Source: Halomicrobium katesii DSM 19301 (lineage in GTDB: Archaea; Halobacteriota; Halobacteria; Halobacteriales; Haloarculaceae). Taken from it: a stretch of 64,000 nucleotides of DNA. Below the pieces are notes generated by a model. It was not told where the DNA came from. It searched no databases and worked only from the letters and a program-made list of their open reading frames with translations. The stretch lies in assembly GCF_000379085.1 (NCBI RefSeq), contig NZ_KB905378.1, positions 2,633,541-2,697,540 on the forward strand, in the 5' to 3' direction. Position 1 is the stretch's first letter; each line of letters opens with the position of its first letter. The translations under genes and the position numbers were made by a program. This document shows, piece after piece, positions 34,107 to 42,870 of the stretch.

Positions 34107-35183
34107 ATGAAAGACGACGATCTCATCGACGTTCTCGAAGACGCGGGTCTGTCTCCGTACCAGGCGGAGGCCTACGTGACCCTGCTCGAACTCGGGAGCG
34201 CCTCGGCGACCGACATCGCGGACGCGTGTGACGTGCCCGATCCGCGGATCTACGACGTGCTCCGAGACCTCGAATCCAAGGGGTACATCGAGACCTACCA
34301 GCAGGACAGTCTCACGGCACGCGCCCACGACCCGGAGACGGTACTCGACGACCTCCGGTCCCGATCCAGCGAGTACCTCTCGGCGGCCGAAGAGATCGAG
34401 GACCGCTGGAACCAGCCCGCCGTCGCCGAACACGAGGTGAGCATCGTCAAGCGGTTCGAGACGGTGATGAACCGCGCCCGCGAGATCATCGACAACGCCG
34501 AGAAACAGATCCAGATCGCGGTCGACGTCGACCAGTTTCACTCGCTGAAGGACGCGCTCGGGGACGCACGCGATCGGGGCGTCCACGTCAAGCTCAGCCT
34601 CTGTACTCGCGAGGGCGATCGACTGCCGTCCGAGGAAGCACTCGCGAGCGTCTGTACCGAAGCCCGCCACCGGGACACGCCCTCCCCCTTCCTCGTGCTC
34701 GTGGACCGACGGTGGACCTGCTTTGCGCCACACAGCCAGTCGGTCAACGAGTACGGCGTCCTCGTCAGCGACCGGACCCACACGTACGTGTTCCACTGGT
34801 TCTTCCTCACCTGCCTCTGGGAGATCTGGGACACCATCTACACGCTCCGGACGCCGGAGACGCCGACGACGTACGTCGATCTCCGTCACTGCGTCCGCGA
34901 CGTGGATCCGCTGCTGGATGAGGGAGCGACGATCGTCGCGACCGTCGAGGGCTACGAGACGGACACACACGAGACCGTCACCCTCCACGGTCGGATCACG
35001 CGCGTGCGGTACACGGGCGAGACCGCCGGTCGCGACCAGCAGCTCCCGCTGTCACAGCTCGCGGGTCGGGTGAGTATCACGCTCGAAACCGACGACGGAC
35101 CGGTCGAAGTCGGCGGGTGGGGGGCCGTCATCGAGGAGGTCGAGGCCTCGGAGATCACGATCGAGGACGTTCGCTACGAGTAA
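34107..35183 (+). CDS. TrmB family transcriptional regulator (1)
   Basis: 358 residues. An N-terminal winged HTH (LSPYQAEAYVTLLELGSASA, then DIADACDVPDPRIYDVLRDL) and a coiled coil precede a PLD-like sugar-binding/TrmB C-terminal domain (from about 110; WFFLTCLWEIWDTI near 220). Family members bind sugars and repress or activate transporter and catabolic operons. It is divergent from the zinc-ribbon gene and immediately upstream of the sugar ABC transporter, so it very likely controls it. The ATG at 34107 (MKDDDLIDVLEDAG) is the natural start. Confidence 0.88.
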   Translation: MKDDDLIDVLEDAGLSPYQAEAYVTLLELGSASATDIADACDVPDPRIYDVLRDLESKGYIETYQQDSLTARAHDPETVLDDLRSRSSEYLSAAEEIEDRWNQPAVAEHEVSIVKRFETVMNRAREIIDNAEKQIQIAVDVDQFHSLKDALGDARDRGVHVKLSLCTREGDRLPSEEALASVCTEARHRDTPSPFLVLVDRRWTCFAPHSQSVNEYGVLVSDRTHTYVFHWFFLTCLWEIWDTIYTLRTPETPTTYVDLRHCVRDVDPLLDEGATIVATVEGYETDTHETVTLHGRITRVRYTGETAGRDQQLPLSQLAGRVSITLETDDGPVEVGGWGAVIEEVEASEITIEDVRYE

Positions 35184-35399
35184 TCGCCCCCGACGTGTCG
35201 ATTTCTGGCTCCGGTAAGCTCTTCCTAGCGATCGTTTTCACCCCCTGTTAACGCCGATCCGAAAACCAACAATGAGTTTCACGTGGAGTCCAGATTTTCG
35301 TCGGTGTTCCCCGAGCGTTTAAAAATAAGTTCGCGGTTGCCGTTCCGTTCTTGTATACTATTACAAAATATATATCCTGGAAGCCCGATACTATTTCTG

Positions 35400-35419
35400 T
35401 TTACAATAGGTGTGGTTAA
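35400..35419 (+). promoter_or_regulatory. Sugar ABC operon operator TTTACAA...GTGGTTAA
   Basis: TTTACAATAGGTGTGGTTAA lies 12 nt before a TATA-like gtttaag (35431-35437), which itself is about 29 nt before the ATG at 35466. It is therefore placed upstream of the core promoter, an activator-type position. An additional AT-rich tract with TTGTATACTATTACAA lies at about 35353-35368. The 282-nt gap 35184-35465 holds no gene. Confidence 0.6.
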
Positions 35420-35465
35420 CTTTCGGCAACGTTTAAGTAGGATGGCTGCAACTCAACGAAAGACG

Positions 35466-37010
35466 ATGTCAAATAATCATTCGGACGACGACGGACAGCG
35501 AAGCAGTGTCTCTCGACGGCGGTTCGTCGCAGCCAGCGGTGCATCGGGCGTCGCGGCGACACTCGCCGGCTGCGCGGATCTGGTCGGTGGCGGCGACGGT
35601 GGCAGCGACGGCGGTGACAGCGGCGACGGTACCGGAACGACGACGGGCGAGGGCGGGGGCGACGGCGCGACGACGATCCAGTGGGGCATCGGGCCGACCG
35701 CCGTCCAGACGGCCGGCGAGGAGATGAAGACGGCACTCCACGAAGCGGGTGGCCTCAGAGACGACATCGAGATCGAGTGGGTCCCCAGCGCCTCGGACAC
35801 GGGCGAGGTCCGCTCGAACTACAACCGCATCCTCAACGCGGACCAGAGCGACCCCGATATCTTCCAGATGGACAACGGCTGGGTGAACATCTTCATCCAG
35901 CGCGGGCTGATCCAGAACCTCTCGGAGACGCTCTCGGAGGACCTCCTCTCGGACATCAACGAGAACTACTTCAGCGGGTTCACCGACACGGCCCGAGACC
36001 CGTCGTCGGGTGACCTCTACGGCGTGCCGCTGTTCCCCGACTTCCCGACGATGCAGTACCGCAAGGACCTCGTCGAACAAGCGGGCTACGACCCGGAAAG
36101 CGAGAACTGGGCGACCGAGCCGATGACGTGGGAGGAGTGGTCCCACGTCGTCGCCGACGTGAAGGACAGCGCCGACGCCGAGTACGGCTTTACGACACAG
36201 TGGGACATCTACGAGGGCACCGCCTGCTGTACGTTCAACGAGGTCATGTCCTCGTGGGGCGGCGCGTACTTCGGCGGCCGCGAGAACCTCTTCGGTCCGG
36301 TCGGCGAGCGGCCGATCACGGTCGACGAGCCCGAGGTCCACAACGCGCTCAACATGATGCGGAAGTTCGTCCACGACGAGGAGTTCGACGGGACCTTCGC
36401 GGACTACGCCGGCAACATCGCGCCGACGGACATCCTCGGCTGGATCGAGGAGCCCTCTCGCTCGCCCTTCGCCGAGGGCGACGCCGTGTTCCACCGCAAC
36501 TGGCCGTACTCGCTCGCGCTGACCGGCCGGAACCCCGAGGAGACCGACGATCCCGCACTCGGCGAGGACCTGGGCGCGATGCCGATCCCCTACGCCGTCT
36601 CCGAGAGCGAGGCCGCCCAGCCAGGAACCGGTGGCACGACCTCAGCGCTCGGTGGCTGGCACCTCACGTTCAACCCCAACAGCGACAACCTCGACGTCAT
36701 CGACGAGGTCGTCTCGGCCGTCATGGAGCCGGACTTCGCCCTCGAACTGTTCCGACTGCAGGGGTGGCTCCCGCCGCGTCCCGAACTGTTCAACTCCGAC
36801 GAGGCCCGGAACGTCGCACCGGTCGGGCGCTACATGGACACGCTCCAGGTGGCCGGTGAGAACGCGATGGCACGGCCGGTCACGCCGGTCTGGAGCCAGC
36901 AGTCCAGCGACATCGCTCAGTCGGCCAACAAGGTCGTCGGCCAGGAGGCCTCGGCCGAGGACGCGATGGCTTCGCTGACCTCCAGCCTCGAAGCCACCGA
37001 ACAGAACTGA
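35466..37010 (+). CDS. Sugar ABC transporter substrate-binding lipoprotein
   Basis: 514 residues. A Tat signal (SRRRFVAASGASG) is followed by the lipobox LAGC near residue 38 and a D/G/S/T-rich linker, then a family 1/MalE-like extracellular solute-binding domain (AVTA-free core with FQMDNGWVNIFIQRGLIQ and WEEWSHVVADVKD). Folded export and lipid anchoring are typical for haloarchaea. It is the first gene of a five-gene transporter operon. The ATG at 35466 was preferred to 35442 because the TATA-like gtttaag lies about 29 nt before it. The substrate is a sugar or glycoside, not more closely defined. Confidence 0.9.
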   Translation: MSNNHSDDDGQRSSVSRRRFVAASGASGVAATLAGCADLVGGGDGGSDGGDSGDGTGTTTGEGGGDGATTIQWGIGPTAVQTAGEEMKTALHEAGGLRDDIEIEWVPSASDTGEVRSNYNRILNADQSDPDIFQMDNGWVNIFIQRGLIQNLSETLSEDLLSDINENYFSGFTDTARDPSSGDLYGVPLFPDFPTMQYRKDLVEQAGYDPESENWATEPMTWEEWSHVVADVKDSADAEYGFTTQWDIYEGTACCTFNEVMSSWGGAYFGGRENLFGPVGERPITVDEPEVHNALNMMRKFVHDEEFDGTFADYAGNIAPTDILGWIEEPSRSPFAEGDAVFHRNWPYSLALTGRNPEETDDPALGEDLGAMPIPYAVSESEAAQPGTGGTTSALGGWHLTFNPNSDNLDVIDEVVSAVMEPDFALELFRLQGWLPPRPELFNSDEARNVAPVGRYMDTLQVAGENAMARPVTPVWSQQSSDIAQSANKVVGQEASAEDAMASLTSSLEATEQN

Positions 37011-37024
37011 GTTTAGCGCCTAGC

Positions 37025-37043
37025 TTTACAACTCTGGTATGTC
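37025..37043 (+). promoter_or_regulatory. Weak sugar-island repeat TTTACAAC...ATGTC in the operon gap
   Basis: TTTACAACTCTGGTATGTC lies in the 77-nt gap between the binding-protein and first permease genes. The left half matches the group and the right half is weak. It may mark an internal promoter that sets permease levels separately from the abundant binding protein. Confidence 0.35.
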
Positions 37044-37087
37044 ATCACTAAACATGAATGGGATGTCGATATGAGAGGTGACCGCCT

Positions 37088-38077
37088 ATGAGTACCGAGA
37101 CGGCGGGTGGTGAACGCGAATCACGTCGCTCGGGGCCGCTGATTCGTGTCACCCGCTGGATGGAGAACCTCAGCGACACCACCTACGCGTACCTGCTCTT
37201 GACGCCCGTGTTCGTCCTGCTGGGGAGCATCGCCATCTACCCCCTGCTGCGGACCTTCGAGATGTCGCTGTTCGCCCAGACGTTTACCGGCCTCGGGGAG
37301 TTCGTCGGCCCGGGGAACTACGTCGACCTGTTCACCGGGAACATGGATCGGTACCTCCCCGGACAGCCGACGTTCCTGCCACAGAGCTACGGCGTACAGG
37401 GCCTCGTGACGAGTGCGCTGACGATGACGCTGCTCTTCGCGTTCGTGAGCGTGTTCTTCGAGACGATCATCGGCATGGGACAGGCGCTGATCCTCGACCA
37501 GGACTTCTACGGTCGCCGCTGGATCCGTGCCGCGATCATCATCCCGTGGGCAGTGCCGGTCGTCATTCAGGGGATGATGTTCTACCTGATGTTCCAGCCC
37601 AGCATCGGATTCCTGACGCCGCCACTGGCGGATCTCGGCCTGCTCGCGCCCACGAACACGCTCAACGATCCGGCCAGTGCGACGTTCGTCATCATCGTCG
37701 CCGACATCTGGAAGACCTCGGCGTTCATGGCGCTGCTGATCCTCGCGGGCCTCCAGAGCATCGACCGTGGCCTCTACGACGTGGCGAAAGTCGCCGGGGC
37801 CTCGAAGTGGCAGCAGTTCAAGCACATCACCTTCCCGCTGATCCTGCCGACCATCGCCGTCGCGGTGCTGTTCCGGTCGGTCGCGGCCATGCGGGTGTAC
37901 GGGATCATCGACATCGTCTCCAGCTGTACCGTCGTGCCGTCGCTGTCCTGTATGGTCGTCGAGTCCTTCTTTTCGGGCTTCAACGCGGCCGCCGGGACCA
38001 TCGCGTTCACGACGGCGGCGATCATCGGGCTGGTCGTGATGTCGCTGATCCTCTGGCAGGGAGAGGAGGCGATCTAA
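37088..38077 (+). CDS. Sugar ABC transporter permease (MalF type)
   Basis: 329 residues with about six membrane helices. The cytoplasmic EAA loop is DVAKVAGASKWQQFKHITFP, with the conserved A, G and P. There is a polar N-terminus of 30 residues. The second permease starts 1 nt after its stop, so the two form a heterodimer translated together. One of two permease genes fed by the upstream lipoprotein. Confidence 0.92.
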   Translation: MSTETAGGERESRRSGPLIRVTRWMENLSDTTYAYLLLTPVFVLLGSIAIYPLLRTFEMSLFAQTFTGLGEFVGPGNYVDLFTGNMDRYLPGQPTFLPQSYGVQGLVTSALTMTLLFAFVSVFFETIIGMGQALILDQDFYGRRWIRAAIIIPWAVPVVIQGMMFYLMFQPSIGFLTPPLADLGLLAPTNTLNDPASATFVIIVADIWKTSAFMALLILAGLQSIDRGLYDVAKVAGASKWQQFKHITFPLILPTIAVAVLFRSVAAMRVYGIIDIVSSCTVVPSLSCMVVESFFSGFNAAAGTIAFTTAAIIGLVVMSLILWQGEEAI

Positions 38078-38078
38078 C

Positions 38079-39071
38079 ATGGCGACGATAGACGACGCCG
38101 ACGAGCCGGACGGACCGCTCAACCGCTGGGTCCAGCGGGCGATCGAGGACCCGGAACGCGTCTACCGGGCGCTGTTCTACACCGCGATGGTCTTTTTCAT
38201 GGTCACCACGCTGTTTCCGTTCTACTGGCTGCTGGTGCTGGCGGTGACGCCCAACAGCGAGATCATTGGCGGCGGTTTCATCCCCGAAATCGAGCTGTTC
38301 GGGGCGACGGTCCCGTTCCCGCTGCCGGTCCCGCAGGGGTTCAATCCGGGCGCGTTCGTCGACGTGTTCAGGGAGATTCCGTTTCACCTGTACATGCTGA
38401 ACAGCTTCGCGCTGGCGGTGACGACGACGATCATCGTGCTCGTCGTCGCCAGTCTGGCGGGCTACGTCTTCGGCCGCCTGGAGTTCCCGGGCCGGGCAGT
38501 GCTGATGCTCGCGATCCTCGCGGTCAGCTACTTCCCGCCCGCCGCCTTCGTCGTCCCGCTGTACGACGTCTTCGCCGGCAACGCCGTGAACATCCCCTTC
38601 ACGGACGTGGCGCTGTTCCAGTCGATCGAACTGCTGAACACGCCGGGATCGATGGTGCTTCCCTTTAGCGCCCTGTTCATGCCGCTGTCGATCTTCATCC
38701 TGACGACGTTCTACGGCCAGATTCCGGACGGACTGGAGGACGCGGCCCGCGTCGAAGGGACGACCCGACTCGGCGCGCTGTTCCGTGTCATCATGCCGCT
38801 GTCGGCCCCCGGCGTGGCGACCGCAGCGGTCCTGACGTTCATCTCGGTGTACAACGAGTACTTCTTCAGCTCGATCATGGCGACCTCCCCGCAGGCGGGC
38901 AACTGGTCGCCGCTGGTCGGCGGAATCCTCAGCTACCAGACCCAGTACACTACCTCGTTCAACCTGATGGCGGCGGCGAGCGTCGTGGGCGTGCTCCCGA
39001 TGCTCATCCTCGTCGTCGTCGCACAGGAACGCATCGTCAGCGGACTCACCTCGGGAGCACTCAAGGAGTAA
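38079..39071 (+). CDS. Sugar ABC transporter permease (MalG type)
   Basis: 330 residues with about six membrane helices. The EAA loop is EDAARVEGTTRLGALFRVIMP. The starting segment TVFPFYWLLVLAV-like (TLFPFYWLLVLAVTPNSE) is characteristic of the MalG/CUT1 branch. It begins 1 nt after the first permease and ends 2 nt before the ATPase gene. Confidence 0.92.
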   Translation: MATIDDADEPDGPLNRWVQRAIEDPERVYRALFYTAMVFFMVTTLFPFYWLLVLAVTPNSEIIGGGFIPEIELFGATVPFPLPVPQGFNPGAFVDVFREIPFHLYMLNSFALAVTTTIIVLVVASLAGYVFGRLEFPGRAVLMLAILAVSYFPPAAFVVPLYDVFAGNAVNIPFTDVALFQSIELLNTPGSMVLPFSALFMPLSIFILTTFYGQIPDGLEDAARVEGTTRLGALFRVIMPLSAPGVATAAVLTFISVYNEYFFSSIMATSPQAGNWSPLVGGILSYQTQYTTSFNLMAAASVVGVLPMLILVVVAQERIVSGLTSGALKE

Positions 39072-39073
39072 TC

Positions 39074-40255
39074 ATGGCACGCCTCAAACTCGAACACGTC
39101 ACGAAACGCTACGAAGACGTCACGGCAGTCGACGACATGAACCTCGATATCGAAGACGGGGAGTTCGTCTGTCTCGTCGGCCCTTCGGGCTGTGGGAAGT
39201 CGACGACGATGGAGACGATCGCCGGTCTCACCATCCCGACCGAGGGGAAGGTGTTCATCGGCGACCGGGACGTGACGAACCTGCCGCCCAAGGACCGCGG
39301 GATCGCGATGGTGTTCCAGAACATCGCGCTCTTTCCCCACATGGACGTGTACGACAACATCAGCTTCGGCCTGCGTCTCAGGGATTACCCCAAAGAGGAG
39401 ATCGATCGCCGCGTCGAGCGGGCCGCCGACATCGTGCAACTGGAGGGGATGCTCGAACGGATGCCGGACGAGATGTCCGGCGGCCAACGCCAGCGCGTCG
39501 CGATCGCGCGTGCGATCGTCCGGGAGCCCGACGTGTTCCTGATGGACGAACCGCTGGCGAACCTCGACGCCAAGCTCCGGGTCCACATGCGGACGGAACT
39601 CCAGCGACTCCACAAGGAACTGGACACGACGATCATCTACGTCACCCACGATCAGGCCGAGGCGATGACGATGTCCGACCGAATCGCCGTCCTCGACACC
39701 GGGGAACTCCAGCAGATCGACCCGCCGCTGGTCTGTTACAACGAGCCGACGAACCTCTTCGTCGCGGGCTTTATCGGCTCCCCGTCGATGAACTTCCTCA
39801 ACGGGAGCGTCGGGGCCGACGCGATCGAGACGCCGAACTTCTCGATCGAGTTCGATCCCGCCCGCGTCGACGGGCTGGCACCGGGCGACGACGTGACCGT
39901 CGGCGTCCGGCCGGAAGACGTGTACCCGGTGCCCGAGGCCGACGACGTCGCCCACCCAACTGCCGCGATCCAGGCCCGTTCGGACGTGCTGGAGCCGATG
40001 GGCGACGAGATCTTCGCGTACCTCCTGCTGGGCGACGGCGAGACGTCGATGTCACAGGAGGCCGCGACGGACGATCAGTTGCTCATGAGCATCGAACCGG
40101 ACTCCGATCTCCAGGAGGAAGAGGATATCTCGGTCGTGCTCGACCGGCGAAAGATCCACCTGTTCGACGACGCGACCGGCGACGCCATCGCACACGGGAT
40201 CGTCGACGTGACGGGCGAGGGATCGACGGGAACGCGCGCGGAGAGTGACGACTGA
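39074..40255 (+). CDS. Sugar ABC transporter ATP-binding protein (MalK/UgpC type)
   Basis: 393 residues. Walker A GPSGCGKST, Q loop VFQNIALFPHM, signature MSGGQRQRVAIARAI, Walker B VFLMDEPLANLD and the switch histidine in YVTHDQAEAM are all intact. A C-terminal TOBE/OB regulatory domain (about 240-370) carries VGVRPEDVYPV. It powers the two permeases immediately upstream, and its ATG is 2 nt after their end. Confidence 0.95.
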   Translation: MARLKLEHVTKRYEDVTAVDDMNLDIEDGEFVCLVGPSGCGKSTTMETIAGLTIPTEGKVFIGDRDVTNLPPKDRGIAMVFQNIALFPHMDVYDNISFGLRLRDYPKEEIDRRVERAADIVQLEGMLERMPDEMSGGQRQRVAIARAIVREPDVFLMDEPLANLDAKLRVHMRTELQRLHKELDTTIIYVTHDQAEAMTMSDRIAVLDTGELQQIDPPLVCYNEPTNLFVAGFIGSPSMNFLNGSVGADAIETPNFSIEFDPARVDGLAPGDDVTVGVRPEDVYPVPEADDVAHPTAAIQARSDVLEPMGDEIFAYLLLGDGETSMSQEAATDDQLLMSIEPDSDLQEEEDISVVLDRRKIHLFDDATGDAIAHGIVDVTGEGSTGTRAESDD

Positions 40256-40257
40256 CG

Positions 40258-40464
40258 ATGGTCGTCGACACCGTCGCTCTGGTGTACTGGAGCGGGATGG
40301 TCGTCCTGTTTTTCTTCTGGGTCTACGGCATCGTGTCGTTCGCGTTCGACCTGCGGAACAGGATCGTTCCGGGGGTGCTCCAGTACCGACGCGGTCGCCG
40401 CAAGCGCAAAGCCGAACGGGAACGCGAACAGGAACGAGAAGAAAAGGAACAACAGCTGTACTAA
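40258..40464 (+). CDS. 68-aa single-pass membrane protein of the sugar ABC operon
   Basis: One membrane helix (about residues 5-28, rich in V, F and W) is followed by a highly basic, then mixed-charge helix of R, K and E repeats (RRGRRKRKAEREREQ), unusual in an acidic proteome. It starts 2 nt after the ATPase gene, so it belongs to the transporter operon. It may stabilise or regulate the transporter; no family function is known to me. Confidence 0.75.
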   Translation: MVVDTVALVYWSGMVVLFFFWVYGIVSFAFDLRNRIVPGVLQYRRGRRKRKAEREREQEREEKEQQLY

Positions 40465-40513
40465 ATGATTCCCGAGCGTTTTTATCCCCGTCCCACGGAG
40501 GCACGGACAGAGA

Positions 40514-41578
40514 ATGACTGACATAGAAGACGTTCGACTCGGCTTCGTCGGACTCGGCAACATCGCACACCTGCACGCGGACCAGGTATTCGACGTGGGG
40601 GGGACGGTGGCCGCCGGCACCGACATCGACGAGGACGCTCGCGAGGAGTTCGCGGCGGCCTACGACGCCGACGTGTACGAGGACGAGGACGCGATGTACG
40701 AACAGGTCGACGCCGTCGTCGTCTCGACGCCCAACACGTTCCACGAGGAGTACGTGACCAGCGCGCTCGAAGCGGGACTCTCCGTGCTCGTCGAGAAGCC
40801 ACTCGCACACTCTCTGGAGAGCGCCGAGCGGATCGCGGACGTGGCGGCCGACGCCGAGGGCTTTTGCATGGTCGGGTTCCACAACCGCTTCCGAGGGCCG
40901 GTCCAGGTCCTCGACCAGTACCGCCGGGACGGCGAACTCGGCGACGTTTCCCACGTCGAAGCGAACTACATCCGCCGACGCGGCGTCCCCGGTCGTGGCA
41001 GCTGGTTCACCCGAAAGGAGGTCTCCGGCGGCGGCGCGGTCATCGACATCGGGACCCACGCCATCGACGTGGCGCTACACCTGCTGGGCTTCCCGGAGAT
41101 CGAGGAGGTCTCGGCCCAGACCCGCGCGCAGTTCGGTCCCGACGACGACTACACGTATCTGAACATGTGGGGCTACGACGAGGGTGCCGGCGGCTTCGAC
41201 GTCGACGACTCCGCCACGGCGTTCGTCCGCTGTGCGAACGGCACGACGATCTCGCTGGAGGTCGCGTGGGCGAGCAACCGCTACCCCAGCCAGGAGCTCG
41301 TCGTTCGCGGCGACGGCGGCGGCGCGCACCTCGATATGGCCGACGACTCCCTGACCGTGCTCGATACGGCCGACGACGGCGCGGCCCACCACCGTGACAC
41401 CGAGATCGAGACCGCAGACCAGGAGGCCCACGGGCTCGAACAGGAGTACTTCCTCGAACACGTCGCCAGCGGTGACACCCCCGAGATGAACACGATCGAA
41501 CAGGGGCTGACCGTCCAGCGCGTGATGGACGCGATCTATCGGTCCAGCGAGGCCGGCAAGGCGGTCTCGGTGGAGTAG
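40514..41578 (+). CDS. Gfo/Idh/MocA family oxidoreductase (2)
   Basis: 354 residues. Rossmann start LGFVGLGNIAHLHADQV, the family EKP motif VEKPLAHS, and the conserved GAVIDIGTHAIDVALHLLG with active-site D and H. It follows the transporter operon by 49 nt with its own weak AT-rich segment (tttttatccccg), so it may have a separate promoter. It is paralogous to the enzyme at 29642-30757 but clearly diverged, suggesting a different step or substrate. Confidence 0.88.
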   Translation: MTDIEDVRLGFVGLGNIAHLHADQVFDVGGTVAAGTDIDEDAREEFAAAYDADVYEDEDAMYEQVDAVVVSTPNTFHEEYVTSALEAGLSVLVEKPLAHSLESAERIADVAADAEGFCMVGFHNRFRGPVQVLDQYRRDGELGDVSHVEANYIRRRGVPGRGSWFTRKEVSGGGAVIDIGTHAIDVALHLLGFPEIEEVSAQTRAQFGPDDDYTYLNMWGYDEGAGGFDVDDSATAFVRCANGTTISLEVAWASNRYPSQELVVRGDGGGAHLDMADDSLTVLDTADDGAAHHRDTEIETADQEAHGLEQEYFLEHVASGDTPEMNTIEQGLTVQRVMDAIYRSSEAGKAVSVE

Positions 41579-41724
41579 CTCGCCCCCGATTGCGGTCCGT
41601 TCCAGACGGCGACCCGCGCTGCCAGCAGCAACGGCGCTGTCTGTCGGCGCGAAAGGCGCAAATTACGCCAGACCGCGCGAGAGAGGAAGACTTAATCCCC
41701 GGTGCTCACATCTTTCGACCACGT

Positions 41725-42789
41725 ATGAAAGCTGTCGCAATCCGTCGCAGGAGCGACGAGCCGGAACTGATCGAGAAGCCACGGCCGGAGCCAAAACACG
41801 GCGAAGCGCTGGTTCGAACGCTCCGAGTCGGTGTCGACGGCACCGACCACGAGGTGTTGAGCGGGTCCCACGGCGGGTTCCCCGAGGGCGAGGACCACAT
41901 GGTGATGGGCCACGAGGCCGTCGGGATCGTCGAGGATCCCAACGGCACCGGCCTCGAAGAAGGGCAGTACGTCGTTCCGACGGTCCGTCGGAAGCCAAAC
42001 GGCGAGACCAACGAGTACTTCCGCCGCAACGAGCCGGACATGGCTCCCGACGGCGAGTACTTCGAACGCGGGATCGTCGGCGAGCACGGCTACATGTCCG
42101 AGTACTTCACCAGTCCCGCGGACTTCCTGATCCCCATCGAGGCGGAGATCGCGCCCTACGGCATCTTCGTCGAACCGCTGTCGAACACGGAGAAGGCGCT
42201 CGAACACGCCCGCGCGACTCGCTCTGCGTTCGACTGGTACCCCGAGTCGGCCGCCGTGCTGGGCAACGGTCCGCTCGGTCTGTTGACGCTGTGGCAGCTC
42301 ACCCAGGAGTTCGATCGCACCTACTGTCTCGGTCGACGCGACCGGCCCGACCCGACCATCGAGTTCATCGACGAGGTCGGTGCGACGTACATCGACTCCC
42401 GCGAGACGCCGGTCGACGAGATCCCCGACGAGCACGAGGGGATGGACTTCATCTACGAGGCGACCGGCTACGCGCCCCACGCGTTCGAGACCGTCCAGGC
42501 GCTCGCGCCAAACGGCGTCGGCGCGCTGCTGGGCATCCCCGGCTCCTGGGACTTCGAGATCGACGGCGGCTCGCTACACAACGACATCGTCCTCCACAAC
42601 AAGTGTCTGTTCGGCTCGGTCAACGCCGGCATCCGACACTTCGCGGAGGGGGCGGCAGTCGTCGAGGCGATGCCCGACGACCTGCTCGATCACCTCGTGA
42701 CGACGGTCACCGACCCGGGGAACGTCGGGCCGGCCTTCGAGGACGGCGACGATCAGATCAAGGCGATCGTCGAGTTCGAGTCGCCCTGA
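41725..42789 (+). CDS. gdh: Glucose 1-dehydrogenase (zinc MDR family)
   Basis: 354 residues, first enzyme of the semi-phosphorylative Entner-Doudoroff pathway, oxidising glucose to gluconolactone with NAD(P). It starts MKAVAIRRRSDEPELIEKP as haloarchaeal GDHs do. The catalytic-zinc region is VGVDGTDHEVL, then MGHEAVGIVE, and the Rossmann segment is VLGNGPLGLLTLW, with FEGMDFIYEATG-like EGMDFIYEATGY later. The structural-zinc lobe is reduced, typical of this group. A TATA-like gacttaatcc lies about 33 nt upstream. Confidence 0.9.
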   Translation: MKAVAIRRRSDEPELIEKPRPEPKHGEALVRTLRVGVDGTDHEVLSGSHGGFPEGEDHMVMGHEAVGIVEDPNGTGLEEGQYVVPTVRRKPNGETNEYFRRNEPDMAPDGEYFERGIVGEHGYMSEYFTSPADFLIPIEAEIAPYGIFVEPLSNTEKALEHARATRSAFDWYPESAAVLGNGPLGLLTLWQLTQEFDRTYCLGRRDRPDPTIEFIDEVGATYIDSRETPVDEIPDEHEGMDFIYEATGYAPHAFETVQALAPNGVGALLGIPGSWDFEIDGGSLHNDIVLHNKCLFGSVNAGIRHFAEGAAVVEAMPDDLLDHLVTTVTDPGNVGPAFEDGDDQIKAIVEFESP

Positions 42790-42870
42790 GACAGATCGCT
42801 GTCGGAGCGATCGCGGTCTGGAAACGGAGCTGTCGGAAGACTTAGTTGGCGCGTCGGTCAACCGAATCAC

